Positions 1-6,100 of a stretch of 16,317 bases of DNA are shown here, in pieces (within the stretch, counting starts at the first letter, position 1; each line of letters begins with the position of its first letter). The translations under genes and the position numbers were made by a program. The notes under the pieces were generated by a model. The model was not told where the DNA came from, searched no databases, and worked only from the letters and a program-made list of their open reading frames with translations. Origin of the DNA: Christensenella sp. UBA3857 (lineage in GTDB: Bacteria; Bacillota; Clostridia; Christensenellales; CAG-138). The DNA lies in the NCBI GenBank assembly GCA_002392505.1, contig DGHD01000022.1, forward strand, positions 1 through 16,317, written 5' to 3'.

Positions 1-58
1 TTCGAGCATGGCGGGCGCAGCAGGGTGCAAAAAGATACCTTTTGAGGCTGTATATCAT
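1..58 (-). CDS. Possible start of a further gene, cut by the window edge
   Basis: An open frame begins with ATG at 58 and runs off the window after 19 codons (MIYSLKRYLFAPCCARHAR). It lies 51 bases downstream of the nucleotidyltransferase stop on the same strand, so it may continue that operon. There is no clear Shine-Dalgarno sequence before it, and the frame is open right back to the preceding stop, which weakens the start choice. Loci with a kinase-like protein, PqqD and NTP_transf_5 often also carry a transporter or modifying enzyme, but nothing in 19 residues identifies one. Treat as tentative. Confidence 0.22.
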   Translation of the reverse strand, partial: MIYSLKRYLFAPCCARHAR

Positions 59-109
59 TAAGTGAATGCGCCCAAACGTTTCTGTGTTTCGGGGGCTCGG
101 GGGTATTGT

Positions 110-1333
110 CTATTTGATTATTCCGTACTCCTTCAAAAGCTCTATCCTGTCTTTGGCGATCCTCAGGCTCTCCTTTGCGCTGACTGGACCGTATTCGTGC
201 TTGAACACGTAATTCCACACCCGCGCGATCCACGCTGCGGGCAGCAGCCATCTCTTGTTTTTGAGGAAGGGGTATCTTCCCTCCAGATCGCGGGCGGGAA
301 GGAAAACGGAGTGCAGCGCGCCCTTTCTGCGGCGCCCCTCCTTATGGGAGGCGACCGCCTCGAGCGTCATGGTGCTGGCATGCAGGCGATTGATGTCGTT
401 CGCGCCGTAAAGTCCGCCCGACAGCACGTCGTTGAGGAAGGGCTCCGCATCTGTTTCGATGCCGTAAAAGACCTCCGGAACTGTGAAGCCGAGGTACTTT
501 TCGCCTATCAGGAACATAGCGGACGCAAGCTTATCCACCCTGACCTTTTCACAGGAGGAGCGTACGTACTGCCAATCGATCTCCTCAAAGTATTTTGCCG
601 CGAACATATTGATATCCGCGAGCTGCCTTATGCCCACTCCGCTGTGGAGGAAATGCTTGTAAGCGTGCAGTATGAGATACAGGATATGGTCCGTCGGCGA
701 GAGAGTGCGGACGGACGTGCCGGCAAAGATGATCTCGGTGCATCGCTCCCTCACGCCGGTGAAGAAATCATTCAGATCGCCGTATGCGGACGAATCGGGC
801 GAGAAGAAGCGCTTATGCACCTCCACGTAAACGCCGCGTTTGTCGTCGCGATAGGCGACTTCGAAATCGTTCTCTATATCGCAGTCCGGTTCGAAAAGCG
901 GGAGCCCGAACTCGGTCAGCGCCTCATGATAGCGCGGCATTTCCGCAGGATCGATCAGCATATCCTCATCGACCGAGGGGCGCTCCTCCGGATTGGGATA
1001 AAGACCGCGGCAGATCATGCCCTTCGTGATAATAGGATCGAGTCCTTTTTCTTTGAGGAACCTCAGCAGCAGTATGAATTCGCCGGTCCGCGAAGCCTGA
1101 TTGACGGTCAGCCGCCTTGCCTTGGCGATCGCACGCTCGCGCCTTTTCGGCAGCGCGGAAAGGGCTTCGGAAGCTTGGGTCGCCTCAACTATAAGGGGAT
1201 AGACGTTATTTTCATCCGCAAGCCGAAAAAGGCGAAGCCATTCCTCGCTCGTGAGGGGCTTCGCCCACTGAACCTGCTCATTGTGCAGCGCACAGCGGAG
1301 CGCATCAAGAAACAGTTCTTCGGTCCTGCTCAT
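110..1333 (-). CDS. Nucleotidyltransferase-fold protein, NTP_transf_5 type
   Basis: This 407-residue cytoplasmic protein matches the uncharacterised nucleotidyltransferase family NTP_transf_5. Visible marks are KG at 104-105 followed by an RPSVDED stretch (118-124), which supplies the acidic pair expected for metal and nucleotide binding; a possible third acidic position in VEVH (170-173); and a helical region with H223, H227, H230 and the GIRQLAD segment (234-240) typical of the family's C-terminal half. The substrate is unknown. Family members recur beside PqqD-like and HPr-kinase-like genes in peptide-modification loci, as here. The ATG at 1333 lies 9 bases after the preceding stop. The nearest GGAGG is about 16 bases upstream, inside the preceding gene, so expression may rely on translational coupling. 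The family assignment is fairly sure; the role is inferred from context. Confidence 0.85.
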   Translation of the reverse strand: MSRTEELFLDALRCALHNEQVQWAKPLTSEEWLRLFRLADENNVYPLIVEATQASEALSALPKRRERAIAKARRLTVNQASRTGEFILLLRFLKEKGLDPIITKGMICRGLYPNPEERPSVDEDMLIDPAEMPRYHEALTEFGLPLFEPDCDIENDFEVAYRDDKRGVYVEVHKRFFSPDSSAYGDLNDFFTGVRERCTEIIFAGTSVRTLSPTDHILYLILHAYKHFLHSGVGIRQLADINMFAAKYFEEIDWQYVRSSCEKVRVDKLASAMFLIGEKYLGFTVPEVFYGIETDAEPFLNDVLSGGLYGANDINRLHASTMTLEAVASHKEGRRRKGALHSVFLPARDLEGRYPFLKNKRWLLPAAWIARVWNYVFKHEYGPVSAKESLRIAKDRIELLKEYGIIK

Positions 1334-1342
1334 TTGTTTGGA

Positions 1343-1708
1343 TCACAGTCCTCCCTGACCCTGACCGCTGGGAACGACTATGATGATATCGCCGCCGTCC
1401 TGTATCGCGCCGGCGCCCTCGGGATCCTGCGTCGCGTCAGGATCCTGCGTAGCGTCGGGATCCTGCGTAGCGTTCGGATCGGTCGTCGCATCGGGATCGG
1501 TCGTCGCATTCGGGTCGGTCGTCGCATTCGGGTCGGTCGTCGCATTCGGGTCGTTCGTCACTTCCGTCCCGTCGGTAACGGCGGGCACGTCGGAAGGTTT
1601 GGGATCGCCCTTCTCCGTATTATTACATACTGTAAATTTAAGGACCACAGCGGCGATGATAACGATCAGCACCGCGGCAACTATCGTGATGATACCTTTT
1701 TTACTCAT
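1343..1708 (-). CDS. Membrane-anchored protein with DP[ND]AT[TQ] repeats
   Basis: A 121-residue protein with a short basic start (MSKKG), one hydrophobic helix at about residues 5-27 and then a low-complexity extracellular-type tail. Residues 53-94 are seven perfect-length hexapeptides of the form DP[ND]AT[TQ], followed by DPEG and a C-terminal stretch ending VVPSGQGQGGL. The helix has no obvious signal-peptidase site, so an N-terminally anchored, outward-facing stalk is the likeliest topology. Asp/Pro/Thr linkers of this kind are common in clostridial surface proteins. The ATG overlaps the end of the PqqD-like gene by 8 bases and has a good AAAGGAG site, showing operon membership. No enzymatic domain is visible and I do not recognise the family. 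It could be a surface display stalk, or less likely a modified substrate through its Gly-rich end. Confidence 0.8.
   Translation of the reverse strand: MSKKGIITIVAAVLIVIIAAVVLKFTVCNNTEKGDPKPSDVPAVTDGTEVTNDPNATTDPNATTDPNATTDPDATTDPNATQDPDATQDPDATQDPEGAGAIQDGGDIIIVVPSGQGQGGL
1427..1552. repeat. Seven tandem 18-bp repeats inside a coding region
   Basis: Seven consecutive 18-base units encode the hexapeptide DP[ND]AT[TQ] of the membrane-anchored protein. The unit length keeps the frame, so copy-number change would lengthen or shorten the stalk without breaking the gene. Units differ at a few bases (Asn/Asp and Thr/Gln choices). Confidence 0.9.
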
Positions 1709-2006
1709 CTGTTTCTCCTTTCTCTTCGGCAGGGATCAAGTAGTTAAGCTCCCTCATCTGCCGTATAAAATCCTCGATCGCCTGCCGGATAACGGCGGGA
1801 TCGTCGATATCGAATTCAGCCTGGACCGCCTCGAAAAGCCCGTCGACGTCCGCGCCGCTCGAGAGCTTCTCCCAAAGGAAGGCGGAGGAATCGTTGAGCT
1901 GCGTTACGTACGGGCACTTGTCGAGCAGATCCTTCGCCGCCACGAGCACGTACTCGCCGCAGATCGAGGTGAGCACGACGCCAGGTCTTGTCACGAACTT
2001 ATCCAT
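1701..2006 (-). CDS. PqqD-like protein (RiPP recognition element fold)
   Basis: A 101-residue protein of PqqD-family size and pattern: an N-terminal beta-rich part (MDKFVTRPGVVL, then GEYVLVA), the typical LNDSSAFLWEKLSSG turn-helix around residues 38-52, and a helical C-terminal half ending RELNYLIP. PqqD-fold proteins bind the leader of a precursor peptide and present it to a modifying enzyme. A strong AAAGGAGG lies 5 bases before the ATG. The start overlaps the kinase-like gene by 8 bases and the end overlaps the next gene by 8 bases, so the three are translationally linked. No radical SAM, cyclase or protease partner is in the window, so which enzyme it serves is unknown. Fold call confident, partner inferred. 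Confidence 0.83.
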   Translation of the reverse strand: MDKFVTRPGVVLTSICGEYVLVAAKDLLDKCPYVTQLNDSSAFLWEKLSSGADVDGLFEAVQAEFDIDDPAVIRQAIEDFIRQMRELNYLIPAEEKGETDE

Positions 2007-2748
2007 CGGAGCCTCCTTTAAGCGCCGCGAGCCTTTCCATAAACAACCCGCGAAGCAGCTTTGTTGATTCGTCGTCGCCCTTGTTCCTCAGCTTCCAGAC
2101 GGGAGCGACGGTCAAGAGCTTTTCCATAAGCAGAGCGAGCGAGCGGATCTCGTCCTCCGTCTCCGGGCGGACGATGAACTGATTGAAAAACGGGAGTATG
2201 CAGTCCTTCGGCTCCATCGGCGAGAGGGTGTTCTCCCCCGCCTGCTCGAGCAGCACCACGCCGCCGAGCGGCGCCGACAGCTTGCTGCCGATGTTCTCCT
2301 TGCCGTTCCACGACGTGCCGGAAACAAGTATCGACCCGTCCTCCTGCGGCGTAAGCACCGGCATATCGCCGGAGATCATCGTTATCTCGCCGGGAAAAAG
2401 CCTCTGCCAATTGAAATACTGCGTCGTTTTTCCGGTGCCGCTCGGTGCGGTGACCAACCACGCATACCCGCCCATCACGAACGACGCCGAGTGGAATATG
2501 CACGCGTTCCACCTTAAAAGCGCCTTCGCCGTGAGCGGTATCAAACAGCGGTACTCCACATAATGGTCGGACGAATCCTCGGGCAAGAGCTTCCGCCCAA
2601 GCTCGATCAGCTCCGGCCAAACGCGGATATCATACTCCTCCCCTTCAGCCGGACGGATATAATCGCGAAAATCATACCGCGTGTACGGATAAAGGAACGA
2701 ATACCTGACCGCATGCCCCGCATATTCAACCTGAAAAACCTTTTCCAT
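1999..2748 (-). CDS. HPr-kinase-like P-loop protein
   Basis: A 249-residue protein resembling the C-terminal catalytic half of HPr kinase/phosphorylase. It has IFHSAS around His86, a P-loop APSGTGKTT at 101-109, SGDMP around Asp128 in the Walker-B-like position, and SGTSWNGKENIG (143-154) followed by LGGVVLLEQ, the arrangement seen in short HprK-like proteins of peptide loci. True HprK acts on a serine of HPr in sugar regulation. These short relatives lack the N-terminal domain, and some (for example in paeninodin-type lasso loci) phosphorylate a precursor peptide. The ATG at 2748 has no Shine-Dalgarno sequence and lies 7 bases after a TATAAT box, implying leaderless translation. It is first gene of the second transcription unit. 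The substrate is unproven. Confidence 0.85.
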   Translation of the reverse strand: MEKVFQVEYAGHAVRYSFLYPYTRYDFRDYIRPAEGEEYDIRVWPELIELGRKLLPEDSSDHYVEYRCLIPLTAKALLRWNACIFHSASFVMGGYAWLVTAPSGTGKTTQYFNWQRLFPGEITMISGDMPVLTPQEDGSILVSGTSWNGKENIGSKLSAPLGGVVLLEQAGENTLSPMEPKDCILPFFNQFIVRPETEDEIRSLALLMEKLLTVAPVWKLRNKGDDESTKLLRGLFMERLAALKGGSDG

Positions 2749-2755
2749 CTATTTT

Positions 2756-2783
2756 ATTATACACTACAACCATAGCATGTCAA
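2756..2783 (-). promoter_or_regulatory. Near-consensus promoter for the kinase-PqqD unit
   Basis: Read on the minus strand there is a perfect TTGACA (2783-2778), a 16-base spacer and a perfect TATAAT (2761-2756). Only 7 bases separate the -10 from the ATG at 2748, so transcription should start at or within a base or two of the start codon. It lies directly downstream of the hairpin terminator that ends the upstream unit. Confidence 0.8.
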
Positions 2784-2794
2784 GATGTAATTGA

Positions 2795-2828
2795 GTAAAA
2801 GGAAAGCGCGGGGCAAAAGCCCCGCGCT
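2795..2828 (-). terminator. Rho-independent terminator after the 94-residue gene
   Basis: A perfect 10-bp GC-rich stem (2805-2814 with 2819-2828) closes a 4-base loop. On the minus strand it is followed by a T-rich run (TTTCCTTTTACT). It separates the giant-protein unit from the kinase-PqqD unit. Confidence 0.8.
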
Positions 2829-2856
2829 GTGGGTTGAGTTTCATACGAATCCTCAG

Positions 2857-3141
2857 TTACGGATTAATCTCCCAAGAAGAATCCCATGGAATATCTGGAT
2901 GGTATTCACTCCAAGTGCTTTGACCGCCAAGGTTCTGATACCACCAAATACCGTAATCAGTTAAGTTGATAGAGCCATCAAAATTATAGTCCTCACCAAA
3001 GTCATTCAGCCATTCGTCGAAAGTACAAGGATAAGGGTTCGTCGTATTTCCCCCGGTACCGCCGCCGATGATGGTCGGATCGTTGGGATCAGGATCAAGT
3101 CCGGACAACATTATAGAGGGGAGACCAAATTTCTTTGCCAT
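2857..3141 (-). CDS. Small dockerin/EF-hand-like protein, candidate precursor peptide
   Basis: This 94-residue protein starts MAKKFGLPSIMLSGLDPDP. I chose the ATG at 3141 because GAGG then lies 9 bases upstream; the ATG at 3147 would sit almost on the ribosome site. There is no Sec signal peptide or membrane helix. Residues 13-31 carry an acidic-proline stretch followed by IIGGGTGG, which resembles a double-glycine leader end. Residues 51-62 form one EF-hand/dockerin half-loop, DYNFDGSINLTD, with ligand positions D51, N53, D55, S57 and D62. The tail is aromatic (W66, W67, Y68, W77, Y80, W86, W90). It follows the giant secreted protein by 20 bases and is closed by a terminator. A normal dockerin has two half-motifs; only one is seen. 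It may be a peptide matured by the downstream genes, or a small calcium-binding partner of the giant protein. No family recognised with certainty. Confidence 0.75.
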   Translation of the reverse strand: MAKKFGLPSIMLSGLDPDPNDPTIIGGGTGGNTTNPYPCTFDEWLNDFGEDYNFDGSINLTDYGIWWYQNLGGQSTWSEYHPDIPWDSSWEINP

Positions 3142-3161
3142 TTTCATTCACCTCTTTCTGA

Positions 3162-6100
3162 TTATAGGCTGTTCGGCTGGTATACGCCTATCGTGCTGAC
3201 TACAGGAGTATCATCTTTGTGTATCTTGGTCATATTCTCGAGCCCCGTATATACGCTCTGTACCGTTCCGGTCACAAGCAAGCCATCGAGAGTGACCCAA
3301 TAACGAAGCACTTCATCTTCGTTATTCAGTAGATTGCCGGTCCAATTGCTGTTAGAGCCGGTGTTGTCGATGACCGTCAAATAGGTCATCCAACCCCTTG
3401 TTACGCCCTGAAGCCTAAACACCTTTTCAGGAGACAGAACAACGGTATTGCCGCCGTTTGCAGGCCTGATGGACAGTCGTGCGGCAACCCTTGCCTTATG
3501 AACTCCATCCGCTGTATTGTGAGTGATGATGAAGCCGGTCTCGCTGTAGTTAAGGTCATCAACGTCGGAGATGAGCCATGCGTTCGCAATGGGATATCCG
3601 GCGGAAGCATCCTTATAGTAAGTATAGTGCAGATAGGGCTGCAGGTACTTACCGGCCAGAACTTCCTTAACATAATACGTCGTTCCGTGAACAGGATAGA
3701 TCTCGTTGCCCTTTTCATCGCCGTTAGCGGCAATATATGCGTCGGAAAGCTTCCATACGTTTGCAGTATCGGCCGTATAAGGCTTGCCGGTGGAATCCGT
3801 ATACTTGTTATCTTCCCAATCGGATTCGGCAAGATTCGCGGCGTCGAATCCCTCCGTCTTATCGGAATAGTCCCTATAGTATCCGCCATAAAGGAAGCCT
3901 TCAGCAGTCTTCGAGGTAAGATCATAAGTCTCGCCCATGACAGCGGTGACCCTCTCAACCACATTAGTACCGGAATGGTAGATGTAGAAGACGGGAGCGC
4001 CCCAAACTGCATACAGGGTATTGCCGTTTGGTACCTCTTCGGAACCGATACCGTAGATACCGCCGAGTTCAAACTTAACGATGCCTTCGTCTGCATCTGC
4101 CTCAACGTCGTTCCAACCAAGGAGATGGCAAGCCGGAATTTCAAAGCCTTCGCCGTTGCTGAGCAGGATCGCGGAGTTCAACAGGATGTTCTCAAGCTTG
4201 TTGGTGCCGGTAGTATAACCAGGCAGCTCGGTGCTGAGATCATCTTTCACGGGGTAACCGAGGTTAGTTAGAGTCGCTGAGGTCGGTGTCGTTCCTTCGG
4301 GAGCGTTTATAACGTAGGTTAAGCTAGTAACCTTCGCATTGGTCGCATAAACAGCAGTTACAGTGAAGTCAAACCACGGAGTGCCGCTTATCTGATCCGA
4401 TCCGTTCTGTACTGCAAGATCAGCGAGGACGGTGAAAGTGTCGTTCGGCTGAACGATGCTTCCATCCGGCGTCTGCCAACCAATGAAGAAGTAGTTAGCG
4501 TTGGCTGCGTTCACTGTCGGCGCGGCAGGTGCGATGCACTCGGAACGGTCGGAGTAAACATAGCCGGTGGAATCAATAACGGTGTCGCTCTTATCGGTGG
4601 TATTATAGATAACCTGGATATAACCTGCGCGCCTCCACATTGCACGTATAGCGGTGTCGTGAGTGGTGGGGGTTCCGAAGGTGTAGGGCTCAAGGTAACC
4701 GTTTTCTTCGTCGGTTTCTTCGATAGCGGGCGGCAGGCCGTTGCCGGTTCCGTCGTAATGACCCATTTCCTTATTGACGACCTCATACCAACCGTAGAAG
4801 GTATAGGCGCTGGGAACTTCCTTGTACTTCACAGCCTGGCCGTTCACCATATAGACATGGCTCTGTAACTGTGCCGCGGATACGGTGATGGTGTCGCCGT
4901 CGCCGTTGACGTAGGAGTACGGACTGTTGATATCCTCGATATAGAAGGCCCTTCTGGGGTTCTCGTGATCGAATATGACGTAGTAGAAAGTGCCGTTCTC
5001 GTCAGGATAGTAGTTGCGGCTCGTCTCAATGTCGAAGTAGCGCTCGATGATCTCGCCCCAGTCGGTGTTGAAGTAGGACGCCTCAGTGGGGGAGATGACG
5101 CCGCCGTTGGGCTGGACCCATACGCGGAAGCGGATAGGATTGTAGCCAGCGAAGAAGACGAGGTTCTTCATCGGCATCTTCTTATAAACGGTGTACTTGA
5201 GCGTGCCGTCAGCGTTTTTCTGATCGTCGGTCGCGACCTTGAGCGCCGCGGCGAGCTGAGCCGCGGTGGGATCGTTGAAGAACACCTTGGTGGTGCACGC
5301 GGAGTCTGCGTACCAGCCGTTGAAGTACTTGCCTTCGTAGGTCGGGACATTGGGCATGTTGGCGTAGGGCGTAGTGGTAGCCGCGGCCGTTCCGCGCCCG
5401 GTAAGATCATGCTCGAAGAGGATGGTCTCCGCGCTGCCGAGCGAATTGCCGTTCGTACTGTCGACGTAGCTTATCTCGTAGCTCTTGCGCTTGAAGCGGA
5501 CCTGGACATCGTAGTAATCATAATAAGTACTCCATCCTTGAGTATATGTCTCTCTTAGCGGCACAGTTGCATAGTCGCCATTTGAGGCCGGCGTGCCCGC
5601 GGAGGTCCATGAACCCCAACTGGTTGATGATTGATGAGCGGTGCTGTTGGAGTTCCTTCTGATCCTGTATTCCAACGCATAGAATCCGGGGTATTTATCC
5701 GTAATGGTAAACTTATTTGCAGAACTGTCAAACTGCATGTAGTAATTCTGGCTTGTGCTAGAATAATCATCCTCGGTCAGGGTCTCACGGATAAGCTCGA
5801 CGGAACTGTGGGTCGTATCTGCTCCAATGCGGAACAGATCGATCTGGGTATCGGCGTTGTTCGGCAGCTTGAATGCTCCGAGGTAGATCAGACCGTACCA
5901 GCCGCCATCATAAACTTGCCAAGTATACCCGTCGTCGAGCGCCCAGTTCGTGAAGGGCTGCTCGTAGAGGCCTTCATACGAGGTGGTTTGAGCTTCTACG
6001 CGGTTATGCGTGCCGGGAGCCGTCGGATCGGGGCCCTCGCCCACGTGATAGTAGCCGCTGTTATTGGTTCCGGTGGCGTTGTAGCGATAGAATATCGGCC

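Noticed and set aside
1427..1552. CRISPR-like array
   Set aside because: The 18-bp units are contiguous with no spacers and encode an in-frame hexapeptide repeat.
62..1747. A 561-codon plus-strand open frame
   Set aside because: It is antisense to four well-supported minus-strand genes, has low-complexity Arg/Ile/Gly runs opposite the 18-bp repeats, and shows no domain.
3142..3147. Start of the 94-residue protein at the ATG at 3147
   Set aside because: The GAGGTG site would be only one base away; the ATG at 3141 has normal spacing.
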